From Siminovitchia sp047228825 (GTDB lineage: Bacteria; Bacillota; Bacilli; Bacillales; Bacillaceae_C), in contig NZ_JBFEGN010000005.1 of NCBI RefSeq assembly GCF_047228825.1, positions 1 to 64,000 on the forward strand: a stretch of 64,000 nt of DNA, read 5' to 3'. The notes beneath the pieces are model-generated. The model was not told the origin of the DNA and ran no database searches. It saw only the letters and a program-made list of their open reading frames with translations. The stretch's first letter is position 1. Each line of letters opens with the position of its first letter. Below are positions 25,982-33,863 of the stretch, piece after piece. The position numbers and the translations under genes were made by a program.

Positions 25982-26009
25982 GGAAATCAGCAGAAATCTG
26001 CCGATTTCC
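25982..26009 (-). promoter_or_regulatory. Hairpin between hrcA and grpE
   Basis: On the minus strand GGAAATCGGCAG, an ATTT loop and CTGCTGATTTCC form a 12-bp stem with one G-U pair, about 24 bases after the hrcA stop; a T-run lies about 11 bases further on. In B. subtilis the dnaK operon message is reported to be cleaved between hrcA and grpE; this hairpin has the right position for such processing or for partial termination. Confidence 0.6.
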
Positions 26010-26032
26010 CGGAGCCGTTCCATTTACTGTTA

Positions 26033-27061
26033 TCATTCATTAAATAGTTTTGTCAAGGCATCACTCATATCTTTTCTCAAGTAGTCCAGCAAACTGATCA
26101 CGCGTGAATACTCCATTCTTGTCGGTCCCAAAATGGCAATCGTTCCAACCGGGTCGTCTGCAATCGAATAGGTGGCGGTAATTAAACTGCAGTCCTCCAT
26201 CGCAGTCATTTCATTTTCCTTGCCGATTTTCACGTGGATGCCGTCCGGAATTTGCCGGAACAGTTCATAAAAGCCTTCTTCCTGCTCAATCATGTTTAAT
26301 AAAGATTTGACTTTATTAATATTGTGAAACTCGGGCTGATTGAGCATATTTGTTTTTCCGCCAAAGAATATTTTTTCATTTCCCGGTATATCGATGGATT
26401 CCAAGATGGATCTTAATATGAAATCATATTGATGAATATTCCTTTGGAGCAATTCCGCCACTTCATGCTGTATTCTTTCTCTTAATTCAGCCACCGGCAC
26501 TCCTGCCAATTTTTCATTTAAAATATTGACGAGCTTTTCGATATTGCCGGCCGCATAATTTTCCGGCAAGTTAAAGATGCGGTTTTCCACATGACCGGTA
26601 TCCGTAATGATAATGGCTACGGCTTTTTCTTTGGAGAGCGGCACGATCTGCAATTGCTTTAGCTTGTTTTCTTTGACGGCGGGCCCAAGAAGAATGGCCG
26701 TGTAATTGGTCAATTCCGACAAGATGCTGGCTGATTTTTGAACGACGTGCTCCAGTTCATAGATTTTTTCCGCAAAGATGGAGTGAATCATTTTTATTTC
26801 GTGATTAAGCAATATTTGCGGGACGAGTAGATGGTCGACATAATATCGATATCCTTTTTCTGATGGAATCCTGCCGGAAGACGTATGGGTTTTTTCAAGA
26901 AAGCCGAGCTCCTCCAAGTCTGCCATTTCGTTTCGGATCGTAGCGGAGCTAAGATTGATTCCTTCTTTCTTGGAAAGGCTTCTGGACCCAACCGGCTGGG
27001 CGGATCGGATAAAATCATCAATAATCACTTGTAATATAAGAAGTTGACGATCCGTCAGCAT
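26033..27061 (-). CDS. hrcA: Heat-inducible transcription repressor HrcA
   Basis: Repressor that binds CIRCE operators and is kept active by GroEL; heat titrates GroEL away and derepresses chaperone genes. A winged-helix N-terminus (about 1-75, SSATIRNEMADLEELGFLEK) is followed by the HrcA dimerisation domains. 342 aa, normal. The only CIRCE in this window lies directly before it, so it represses its own operon. Confidence 0.97.
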   Translation of the reverse strand: MLTDRQLLILQVIIDDFIRSAQPVGSRSLSKKEGINLSSATIRNEMADLEELGFLEKTHTSSGRIPSEKGYRYYVDHLLVPQILLNHEIKMIHSIFAEKIYELEHVVQKSASILSELTNYTAILLGPAVKENKLKQLQIVPLSKEKAVAIIITDTGHVENRIFNLPENYAAGNIEKLVNILNEKLAGVPVAELRERIQHEVAELLQRNIHQYDFILRSILESIDIPGNEKIFFGGKTNMLNQPEFHNINKVKSLLNMIEQEEGFYELFRQIPDGIHVKIGKENEMTAMEDCSLITATYSIADDPVGTIAILGPTRMEYSRVISLLDYLRKDMSDALTKLFNE

Positions 27062-27076
27062 TATCGATCACCTCTG

Positions 27077-27103
27077 TTAGCACTCTCTTTATTTGAGTGC
27101 TAA
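27077..27103. promoter_or_regulatory. CIRCE operator of the hrcA-dnaK operon
   Basis: TTAGCACTC, 9 spacer bases and GAGTGCTAA match the CIRCE inverted repeat exactly, 16 bases before the hrcA start. This is the binding site for HrcA. Confidence 0.98.
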
Positions 27104-27113
27104 ATCTAATATA

Positions 27114-27142
27114 AAAGTATCAAAATGGCGTGTTGATGTCAA
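27114..27142 (-). promoter_or_regulatory. Sigma-A promoter of the hrcA-dnaK operon
   Basis: On the minus strand TTGACA (27142-27137) and TACTTT (27119-27114) are 17 bases apart, placing the transcription start at or next to CIRCE, as in other HrcA-controlled operons. Confidence 0.75.
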
Positions 27143-27172
27143 CGATATTTGACTCATTACCGAGCAGAATCA

Positions 27173-28303
27173 TCATCCTTTCAGGAATGACTGAAACACT
27201 TCATTTCCCAGAAAAAACCCCCGCTTTGTCAATTGGATCCGACCATCTTTTTCGATTAAAAGCCGTTTGGAAATCAACTCTTCGATTTCCTTTCCAAAAA
27301 CTTCTTTCGGATGGACGGAAAATTTCTTCTGAAAAAACGCGATATTTACCCCGGCCGTTTTCCTAAGACCAAGAAACATTTCTTCTTCCATGGCTTCCCT
27401 TGGCGTCACTTCATGTTCCGTAAAAACGGGCAGTCTCCCGCATCCCAGCGGCTCCATATATTTTTTTAACGGCCCGTAATTGGAATATCTTTTGCCATTT
27501 ACATATCCATGCGCACCTGCACCAAAACCAAAATAGGGGGCATTGTTCCAGTAAACAAAGTTATGTTTGCTTTCAAAGCCCGATTTGGAAAAATTGCTGA
27601 TTTCATATTGATGGAGGCCGTGATTGACCATATTGTCCATCAGGTCTTCATACATCCGTGCTTCCGATTCTTCGCCCGGCAGGTTCAGTTTTCCCTTTCT
27701 CAATAAATTGTAAAACACAGTCTTCGGCTCCACGATTAAAGAATATCCCGAATAATGCGGCAGTTCAAGCGCAAGCGCCTCCCGAAGCGTCTTTAGAAAA
27801 TCTTCCTCCGTTTGCCCGGGCAAAGCATAAATTAAATCAATGCTGATATTTGTAAATCCTGCCCTGCGGGCCAATCTGATGGTGCGATGCACATCTTTTG
27901 CACGATGGGACCGGCCGACCTTTTTTAAAAGTTCATCATTAAACGATTGGACACCGATGCTTAAACGGTTTACCCCAAAACTTTTCAGGATCTTCAGTTT
28001 TTCTTCCGTCAGATCGCCGGGATTTGCTTCAAATGTAAACTCCCCTTCCTTGTATGGAAGGAGGTCCCGGATGGCTTGGCAAAGTGTTTCAAGCTGCCGC
28101 CCGTTCAAAGATGTCGGAGTCCCCCCGCCGACAAATACGGTTTCCAAACAGGCCTCCGGATACATTTCCCGATAGATGACAAACTCTTTTTTGAGCATGT
28201 TCAAATACTCGTCTACAGGCTGGGTATGAAGAAAAAACTTATTAAAATCACAATAATGGCAAATGTGCTCACAAAACGGTATATGGATATAGGCGGCCTT
28301 CAC
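27173..28303 (-). CDS. hemW: Radical SAM heme chaperone HemW
   Basis: Member of the HemN-like family that binds heme and inserts it into target proteins; often mislabelled coproporphyrinogen oxidase. The radical SAM motif CEHICHYC gives C11, C15 and C18; GGGTPTSL and the C-terminal HemW domain follow. 376 aa fits HemW and lacks the N-terminal extension of true HemN. A GTG start at 28303 is used, with AAGG about 10 bases upstream. Lies between lepA and hrcA, as in B. subtilis. Confidence 0.92.
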   Translation of the reverse strand: MKAAYIHIPFCEHICHYCDFNKFFLHTQPVDEYLNMLKKEFVIYREMYPEACLETVFVGGGTPTSLNGRQLETLCQAIRDLLPYKEGEFTFEANPGDLTEEKLKILKSFGVNRLSIGVQSFNDELLKKVGRSHRAKDVHRTIRLARRAGFTNISIDLIYALPGQTEEDFLKTLREALALELPHYSGYSLIVEPKTVFYNLLRKGKLNLPGEESEARMYEDLMDNMVNHGLHQYEISNFSKSGFESKHNFVYWNNAPYFGFGAGAHGYVNGKRYSNYGPLKKYMEPLGCGRLPVFTEHEVTPREAMEEEMFLGLRKTAGVNIAFFQKKFSVHPKEVFGKEIEELISKRLLIEKDGRIQLTKRGFFLGNEVFQSFLKG

Positions 28304-28379
28304 TTTGTCACAACCTTGCTTTTAAAGTATGGGGAAAGGGAAAGAGACGGAAACCGTTCCGCCTCCATCCCTTTCTCTG

Positions 28380-30218
28380 TTATTTGGAACTTTTCCCCGG
28401 GTCATCCATTTTCAACACGGCCATGAATGCTTCTTGGGGAACCTCGACGGATCCAACTTGCTTCATCCGTTTTTTTCCTTCTTTTTGCTTCTCCAGCAAT
28501 TTGCGTTTACGGGAAATGTCTCCTCCGTAACATTTGGACAGCACATTTTTCCGCATCGCCTTAATCGTTGATCTGGCAATGATTTTGTGGCCGATGGCCG
28601 CCTGGACCGGCACCTCGAATTGCTGGCGCGGGATAATATCCTTCAGTTTTTCCACAATCACCTTGCCGCGTTCGTATGCAAAATCCCTATGGACAATAAA
28701 GCTTAACGCATCCACTTTTTCGCCATTTAATAAAATATCCATTTTGACGAGTTTGGATGGCTTATATCCGACAGGCTCATAATCGAACGATGCGTAACCT
28801 TTCGTACTCGATTTTAATAGGTCAAAGAAATCGTAGACAATTTCTGCAAGAGGAATTTCATATACGACGTTCACCCTGATGTCATCCAGGTATTGCATGT
28901 CGATAAAATTGCCCCGCTTTTCCTGCGAAAGCTCCATGACGGCCCCGACATAATCATTCGGCACCATCATGGATGCCCTCACATAGGGCTCTTCCACCCG
29001 TTCAATTTGTTGGGCGTCAGGCATATTTGCCGGGTTGTCGACATTTATTTCAGTGCCGTCATTTAAATATACTTTATAAATGACACTTGGTGCTGTCGTA
29101 ATCAAGTCAATTTTAAATTCCCTTTCGATCCGTTCCTGGATGATTTCCATGTGCAAAAGCCCCAGAAATCCGCAGCGAAATCCGAAACCGAGAGCCTGGG
29201 AAGTTTCCGCTTCATATTCCAATGAAGAATCGTTGAGTTCAAGTTTCTCCAACGCTTCCCGCAAATCATTGAATTTAGCCGAATCGATCGGATAAATCCC
29301 GCAAAAAACCATCGGATTCATTTTCCGGTAACCGGGAAGAGGCTCCGATGCAGGGTTGTCAGCACTTGTAATCGTATCACCTACTCTAGTATCCCCGACG
29401 TTTTTAATAGAGGCCGTCATCAACCCTACATCCCCTACCGTCAATTCATCTACAGTAATTGGCTTCGGAGCATGAACTCCCACTTCAGTCACTTCAAATT
29501 CTTTTCCTGACGCCATCATTTTGATGCGGTCACCGGCTTTAACCGTGCCTTCCATAACCCGGATATAGGCAATGACACCACGGTATGGATCATAAAGCGA
29601 GTCGAAAATAAGGGCTTTTAACGGTGCTTCCGGATCCCCCATCGGTGCCGGAACTTTTTCAACAATTTGTTCCAAAATCTCGTCGATTCCGATTCCTGCT
29701 TTTGCCGAAGCCAGAACAGCCTCGGATGCGTCCAAACCGATCACGTCTTCAATCTCTTGCCGGACTCTTTCCGGATCGGCTGCGGGTAAGTCAATTTTAT
29801 TAATAACCGGAAGAATTTCAAGGTCATTGTCCAGCGCCAGGTAGACATTCGCCAATGTTTGTGCTTCAATGCCCTGTGCAGCATCCACAACAAGAATGGC
29901 CCCTTCGCATGCCGCTAGGCTCCGCGATACTTCATACGTAAAATCGACATGTCCCGGCGTATCAATGAGGTGAAGGATATACTCTTCCCCATCTTTCGCT
30001 TTATACGTTAACTGAACAGCATTCAATTTTATCGTAATGCCCCGCTCCCGTTCCAAATCCATGGAATCAAGCAGCTGGTTTTTCATCTCACGCGATGAAA
30101 GGGCTTCTGTTTTTTCCAATATGCGGTCTGCCAAAGTGGATTTCCCGTGGTCAATATGGGCAATAATCGAGAAATTTCGTATTCTTTCCCGTCTCTTTTT
30201 TCTCTCTTTTGGATCCAT
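28380..30218 (-). CDS. lepA: Elongation factor 4 (LepA) GTPase
   Basis: Ribosome-bound translational GTPase that can back-translocate stalled ribosomes and influences initiation. G1 AHIDHGKST, G2 ERGITIK, G3 DTPGHVD and G4 NKIDLP are all present, followed by EF-G-like domains and the LepA-specific C-terminus (MRKNVLSKCYGGDISRKRKLLEKQ). 612 aa, the usual length, from the ATG at 30218 preceded by AGGAGTG; the frame above it is not translated. Has its own promoter. Confidence 0.97.
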   Translation of the reverse strand: MDPKERKKRRERIRNFSIIAHIDHGKSTLADRILEKTEALSSREMKNQLLDSMDLERERGITIKLNAVQLTYKAKDGEEYILHLIDTPGHVDFTYEVSRSLAACEGAILVVDAAQGIEAQTLANVYLALDNDLEILPVINKIDLPAADPERVRQEIEDVIGLDASEAVLASAKAGIGIDEILEQIVEKVPAPMGDPEAPLKALIFDSLYDPYRGVIAYIRVMEGTVKAGDRIKMMASGKEFEVTEVGVHAPKPITVDELTVGDVGLMTASIKNVGDTRVGDTITSADNPASEPLPGYRKMNPMVFCGIYPIDSAKFNDLREALEKLELNDSSLEYEAETSQALGFGFRCGFLGLLHMEIIQERIEREFKIDLITTAPSVIYKVYLNDGTEINVDNPANMPDAQQIERVEEPYVRASMMVPNDYVGAVMELSQEKRGNFIDMQYLDDIRVNVVYEIPLAEIVYDFFDLLKSSTKGYASFDYEPVGYKPSKLVKMDILLNGEKVDALSFIVHRDFAYERGKVIVEKLKDIIPRQQFEVPVQAAIGHKIIARSTIKAMRKNVLSKCYGGDISRKRKLLEKQKEGKKRMKQVGSVEVPQEAFMAVLKMDDPGKSSK

Positions 30219-30262
30219 TATGTTCTTCACTCCTGTTAATCGGCGCATGTACACTAGGATAA

Positions 30263-30291
30263 ATTATACCAGCCGATTATTCAATAAACAA
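30263..30291 (-). promoter_or_regulatory. Sigma-A promoter of lepA with extended -10
   Basis: On the minus strand TTGTTT (30291-30286) and TATAAT (30268-30263) are 17 bases apart and the -10 is preceded by TGG, giving an extended -10. It starts right after the yqxA terminator. Confidence 0.75.
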
Positions 30292-30313
30292 AAAAAAGCG
30301 CATGCGCGCTTTA
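30291..30313 (-). terminator. Terminator after gpr-yqxA
   Basis: On the minus strand AAAGCGC and GCGCTTT close a short loop and are followed by a run of T, about 30 bases past the yqxA stop. Confidence 0.7.
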
Positions 30314-30344
30314 CGGCAAGATGCCAGATGATGGCGGATGGATA

Positions 30345-30683
30345 CTAAAATGCATTGACGAAAAGGTCAACCAACTTTTTTGCCGCATTTGTCACGGTAT
30401 TGCCAAGTGCTTTCCCAAGCGAAGAAAAAAAATTGAAAGACTCCATTTCCTCCATTTTTTGCTTTTTTTCTTCCAATGTTTCCATGGATTTCACTTCATT
30501 TCCAAGCAAGGCGGCTTCTATATCCCCGTTATCTCCTTTTTCCCAATAAACGGGCGGCGGGAGTGCGGTGTCCTCGTACCCTTTCATCGAGCGCATTCCT
30601 TCATTTGCTTTTTCCATCCCGATCATGACTCCGACGAATAACAGGAGCACTGAAAGGACGCACTTCAGGAAAAACTTCCCCAT
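30345..30683 (-). CDS. yqxA: YqxA-family protein (DUF3679)
   Basis: 112 aa with one N-terminal membrane helix or signal anchor (about residues 5-22, FLKCVLSVLLLFVGVMIG), a polar middle and an amphipathic C-terminus (SSLGKALGNTVTNAAKKLVDLFV). In B. subtilis yqxA lies between spoIIP and lepA; here it follows gpr directly. The function is unknown; its neighbours suggest sporulation expression. GAGAGG precedes the ATG at 30683. Confidence 0.85.
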   Translation of the reverse strand: MGKFFLKCVLSVLLLFVGVMIGMEKANEGMRSMKGYEDTALPPPVYWEKGDNGDIEAALLGNEVKSMETLEEKKQKMEEMESFNFFSSLGKALGNTVTNAAKKLVDLFVNAF

Positions 30684-30726
30684 ATCATTACCTCTCTCAT
30701 AACATGGCTCTATTTATTATTTATAT

Positions 30727-30744
30727 GAATCGATAGAATCGATA
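30727..30744. repeat. 9-bp tandem duplication between gpr and yqxA
   Basis: GAATCGATA occurs twice head to tail, in the 73-base gap where spoIIP would stand in B. subtilis. It may be a trace of a rearrangement or chance. Confidence 0.6.
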
Positions 30745-30756
30745 GAACAAATCGCC

Positions 30757-31884
30757 TTATCTTGTTTTAAAACCGGTATCCTCCTGGTCGACGTTCGTAT
30801 GAAGGGCCGCATTTAACCCGGAAGCAATCAGATTTCCCATGTCTTCAATAAATATATCAACTTCCTTTGGCGTAACCATCAAATTATGGCCCAGCGGTGC
30901 CAATACTTCATGAATAAGCCTTCTCTTTTCATCCTCATCCAGCATGCCAACGATCCCCAAAAACGTTTTTCGCCCGGATTCTTCCGGCAAATCTTTGTTC
31001 GTCAGCTTTCTTTTTTCCCCAAAAGAGAGACCCGCAGGGGCCAATGAACGGGATGGCCTTCCCGATTCATCCATTTCCCTGCCGAAATGCTTGAGAATAA
31101 AATCAATGGTATCACTCGTAATCGTAACCGCATCGACCACAGTGGGCACCCCGATGGAAATAACGGGTACGCCAAGGGTTTCTTTGCTTAACTCTTTCCG
31201 CTTATTACCGATCCCGGAGCCGGGATGGATGCCCGTGTCGGAAATTTGAATGGTGCTGTTTACCCTTTCGATCGACCGGGAAGCGAGCGAATCAATCGCT
31301 ATGATGAAATCAGGCTTGGACTTTTCAGCAACACCAAAAATAATATCACTCGTTTCAATACCTGTAAGCCCCATTACACCGGGGGCAAGCGCACTGACCG
31401 GCCGATACCCTTCATCGACCCGGTCCGGCTGTAATTCGAACAAATGCCTTGTAATGATTAAATGTTCACAAACGATCGGACCAAGTGCATCCGGCGTTAC
31501 ATTCCAATTGCCGAGTCCCACAACTAAACAGCTCGCCGTTTTGGAAATATGTAAAGCCCTTAAAAAACGGCTGAATTCCGCAGCAAAAATTGCTTGCACC
31601 TTTTGCTGGAGTTCAGTATCCTGAGTGCGGATTCCCTGAACCTCAATGGTTAAATAATGACCGGCTTTTTTCCCGATTTGCTCTTGGGCTTCCTCTTTGA
31701 TCGTCACTTGGGATATTTTTATCCCATCGACCTCCCTTTCTTCAGTGATGACTCCTTCCAGCCGCTGCTTTCCGGCTGCGTCCTTTTTCTTGCTTGCATG
31801 GAGGTCGATGGCCATTTCGTATGCTTCCTTCGCCAGGTCCGTCCTGACGGAATAAGCGCTTAAATCCAACTTTTCCTCTTTCAA
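30757..31884 (-). CDS. gpr: Germination protease GPR (spore protease)
   Basis: Aspartic-type protease that degrades small acid-soluble proteins when the spore germinates; made as a zymogen in the forespore. It carries the conserved GNWNVTPDALGP, GVMGLTGIETSDII and IQISDTGIHPGSGIGNKRKELS, and SYSVRTDLA-type propeptide sequence near the N-terminus. The frame is open to an ATG at 31950, but a TTG at 31884 gives the family N-terminus (KEEKLDLSAYSVRTDLA) and follows AAGGAGG by 11 bases; ATG 31950 remains possible. A CAATATA close to a sigma-G -10 lies upstream. SpoIIP, its usual neighbour, is missing. Confidence 0.93.
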   Translation of the reverse strand: MKEEKLDLSAYSVRTDLAKEAYEMAIDLHASKKKDAAGKQRLEGVITEEREVDGIKISQVTIKEEAQEQIGKKAGHYLTIEVQGIRTQDTELQQKVQAIFAAEFSRFLRALHISKTASCLVVGLGNWNVTPDALGPIVCEHLIITRHLFELQPDRVDEGYRPVSALAPGVMGLTGIETSDIIFGVAEKSKPDFIIAIDSLASRSIERVNSTIQISDTGIHPGSGIGNKRKELSKETLGVPVISIGVPTVVDAVTITSDTIDFILKHFGREMDESGRPSRSLAPAGLSFGEKRKLTNKDLPEESGRKTFLGIVGMLDEDEKRRLIHEVLAPLGHNLMVTPKEVDIFIEDMGNLIASGLNAALHTNVDQEDTGFKTR

Positions 31885-31978
31885 AATAACTTGTGCCTCC
31901 TTCTGCCAGTTTATTATGATCTCATCTTCTCCTTTCTGCCATGAATTCATTCACGCCTCGGCGGGATGACGATTTATA

Positions 31979-32007
31979 TTGCAATATAAAGGCCTCTTTG
32001 ATAAAAT
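31979..32007 (+). promoter_or_regulatory. Sigma-A promoter of rpsT
   Basis: TTGCAA (31979-31984) and TAAAAT (32002-32007) are 17 bases apart, with TG one base before the -10. It overlaps the divergent gpr upstream region. Confidence 0.75.
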
Positions 32008-32063
32008 ACTCTTGTTCTATTAAGCAGGGAAACCAACCTCGATGGTGTCAGGAGGTGAATGAA

Positions 32064-32327
32064 ATGCCAAACATTAAATCCGCCATAAAACGCGTGAAAA
32101 TCAACGAAAATAAAAATGCCCAAAATTCAGCTTTCAAATCAGCAATGCGGACAGCCGTGAAAAAATTTGAAGCTGCTGTTGAGCAAAATGACGATAATGC
32201 AAAAGAACTCTTCAGAAATGCTGTCAAGCAATTGGACAAAGGCGTAACAAAAGGGATTATCCACAAAAATACCGCCAACCGTCAAAAAGCACGCTTGGCT
32301 AAAAAATTAAGCAGTTTAGGTGCATAA
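32064..32327 (+). CDS. rpsT: 30S ribosomal protein S20
   Basis: Helical primary-binding protein of the small subunit. 87 aa beginning MPNIKSAIKRVKINE and ending ARLAKKLSSLGA, typical of Bacillus S20. The frame is open 41 codons upstream, but AGGAGGTGA stands 5 bases before the ATG at 32064. One of the few plus-strand genes here, divergent from gpr and convergent with holA. Confidence 0.97.
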   Translation: MPNIKSAIKRVKINENKNAQNSAFKSAMRTAVKKFEAAVEQNDDNAKELFRNAVKQLDKGVTKGIIHKNTANRQKARLAKKLSSLGA

Positions 32328-32335
32328 TCAAATAC

Positions 32336-32362
32336 AAAAACGACCGCGAAGGTCGTTTTTTA
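32336..32362. terminator. Bidirectional terminator between rpsT and holA
   Basis: AAAAACGACC, GCGAA and GGTCGTTTTT form a 10-bp stem with T-runs on both strands, between convergent genes. Confidence 0.9.
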
Positions 32363-32368
32363 TTTAGG

Positions 32369-33385
32369 CTATTTAAGCTGTACAAGCTGCATCAGGAACA
32401 GTTCAATGACGACTTTTTTATCCATGCCTGTCGATTTCAGCTTCAAATCACTCTCTGCCAGCATATCCATAATCCGGATCAAATCTCCGGAAGAAAAAGA
32501 CCCGGCCTGCCCGGCTGCCAATTTGACACGATAGGGATGGACCTTCAGCATGCCGGCAATTTGCTTTTGGCCGTAACCGCGTGCCGTCAATTCCTTTACC
32601 TGGTAAATGAGCCGAAACTGTCCGGACAGAACCGCAAGTATTTTGATCGGTTCCTCATTTTGCTTTAACAAATCATAAAATATCCGTAAAGCTTCCTTGA
32701 TATCCCGTTTGACTACTTTGTCAACAAGCGCAAATATATTTTGCTCAAGTGAACGGGAAATCAGCTTCTCTACCGCATCTTCGGTAATCCGTTTGGAGTC
32801 GGCGGCATAAAGCGCCAGCTTGGAAATTTCTTCGCTCAATATCATTAAATCATTGCCTGCCAATTGCCGCAGCAGGTCGATTGCCCGTTCTTCAATCATG
32901 ACATCCAGGGAAGCTGCCCGGTTTTTCACCCATTTTTTTAAACTTTTTTCTTCAAGCGGCTTTGCTTCCAAAACTTCCGCATTTTTTTTCAACAGCTTGA
33001 CCAGCTTTTTTCGTTCATCCAGCTTTTCATATTCGCCCGTAAAAACAAGAACAGTAAAAGGTGCAGGGTTTTCTACATAGGCTTCCAATTTTTTTAAGTC
33101 ATGGGTTACTTTTTCTTTTGCTTTCAAAGCCGTTAAAAAAACGGGATTATGTAACATAATCAGCTTTTTATCACCCATAAACGGCAATGTTTCCGCATCT
33201 TCAATCGCTTCATCGACACTGGCTTCTTCCAAATCGTAACTTGAAAAATCAAACTCCATCTCTTCTTCCGTTAACACATTCGCCATTAATTTCTCTTTTG
33301 CCTCATTGATTAAAAATGGTTCGGTTCCATATAATAAATAAAGCGGTGAAAATTTCTTTTCCTCGATTCTTTTCAAAAACGCCAT
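32369..33385 (-). CDS. holA: DNA polymerase III delta subunit
   Basis: Clamp-loader subunit that opens the beta sliding clamp. It has the AAA+-like fold without a Walker motif (YLLYGTEPFLINEAKEKL near the N-terminus) and the conserved RSLEQNIFALVDKV and YDLLKQNEEPIKILAVLSGQFRLI. 338 aa, normal. The ATG at 33385 follows GAAGGATT; the earlier ATG (33409) has a weak site. Confidence 0.95.
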   Translation of the reverse strand: MAFLKRIEEKKFSPLYLLYGTEPFLINEAKEKLMANVLTEEEMEFDFSSYDLEEASVDEAIEDAETLPFMGDKKLIMLHNPVFLTALKAKEKVTHDLKKLEAYVENPAPFTVLVFTGEYEKLDERKKLVKLLKKNAEVLEAKPLEEKSLKKWVKNRAASLDVMIEERAIDLLRQLAGNDLMILSEEISKLALYAADSKRITEDAVEKLISRSLEQNIFALVDKVVKRDIKEALRIFYDLLKQNEEPIKILAVLSGQFRLIYQVKELTARGYGQKQIAGMLKVHPYRVKLAAGQAGSFSSGDLIRIMDMLAESDLKLKSTGMDKKVVIELFLMQLVQLK

Positions 33386-33673
33386 GAACAATCCTTCTCT
33401 CTTCGTCATCTTTTAATTCCATCGTAAGAAAAGAGAGAGAGTTTGACAAGTGCAATGGGGACTCCTGCGCTTTTGGCGAAGGGTCCCCCAATCTATATGA
33501 ACGCTTGTGAATACGGCCTAGGACACGCATTCAGAAGCGGAAAAACGTTTCATTACATAGTGTGACCGCAAGTGAACAAAGTATATGTGTCAAGTCTTGT
33601 CAACAGTGGCAATGAAACAGTGGATTTTTTTTGGGCATTCATCTATACTAAAGTGGAAACAGGAGGGGTAGTT
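33386..33673. other. Gap between holA and yqzM with one hairpin, no gene seen
   Basis: This 288-base stretch has no convincing reading frame. A hairpin (33456-33462 with 33483-33490) brackets a second small dyad, without a T-run. The end of the gap should hold the yqzM promoter, but I see no clear -35 and -10 pair. Confidence 0.4.
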
Positions 33674-33814
33674 GTGAAAGAATTTGAATTTGAACAGAAT
33701 GTTCAATCAAAAAGAAATGATGCGATCGATTCCGGAGTCGGGTTTATAGTGTCATTTGTATTCTTTACAGCGATTTTTGTGATTGGAACAGTCATTGAAG
33801 TGCTTGGAAAATAG
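33674..33814 (+). CDS. yqzM: YqzM-family small membrane protein
   Basis: 46 aa with a charged N-terminus carrying the family hallmark QNVQSKRNDAIDSGVGFIVSF and one membrane helix (about residues 22-42). Known from its position between holA and comEC in Bacillus; the function is unknown. The start is a GTG at 33674 with AGGAGG 7 bases upstream; the longer frame from 33572 has no such site. Confidence 0.88.
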   Translation: MKEFEFEQNVQSKRNDAIDSGVGFIVSFVFFTAIFVIGTVIEVLGK

Positions 33815-33863
33815 CGAGAATAAAGAAGAAGTTTGCACCATGCAAGCTTCTTCTTTATTCTCG
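33815..33863. terminator. Bidirectional terminator shared by yqzM and comEC
   Basis: A perfect 17-bp stem (33815-33831 with 33847-33863), with a small inner hairpin in the loop, lies immediately after the yqzM stop. T-rich sequence follows on the plus strand. The comEC stop (33855-33857) is inside one arm. Confidence 0.85.

Noticed and set aside
27761..27785. AAGCGCAAGCGCCT inside hemW resembling the end of the intergenic repeat
   Set aside because: Only the short core matches and it lies in a conserved coding region, so it is a chance likeness.
28322..28379. Purine-rich stretch after lepA as a terminator
   Set aside because: The apparent repeats are not reverse complements and do not form a stable stem.
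33456..33490. Hairpin in the holA-yqzM gap as a small RNA or T-box remnant
   Set aside because: No T-box core, no promoter next to it and no T-run, so only the hairpin itself is recorded.
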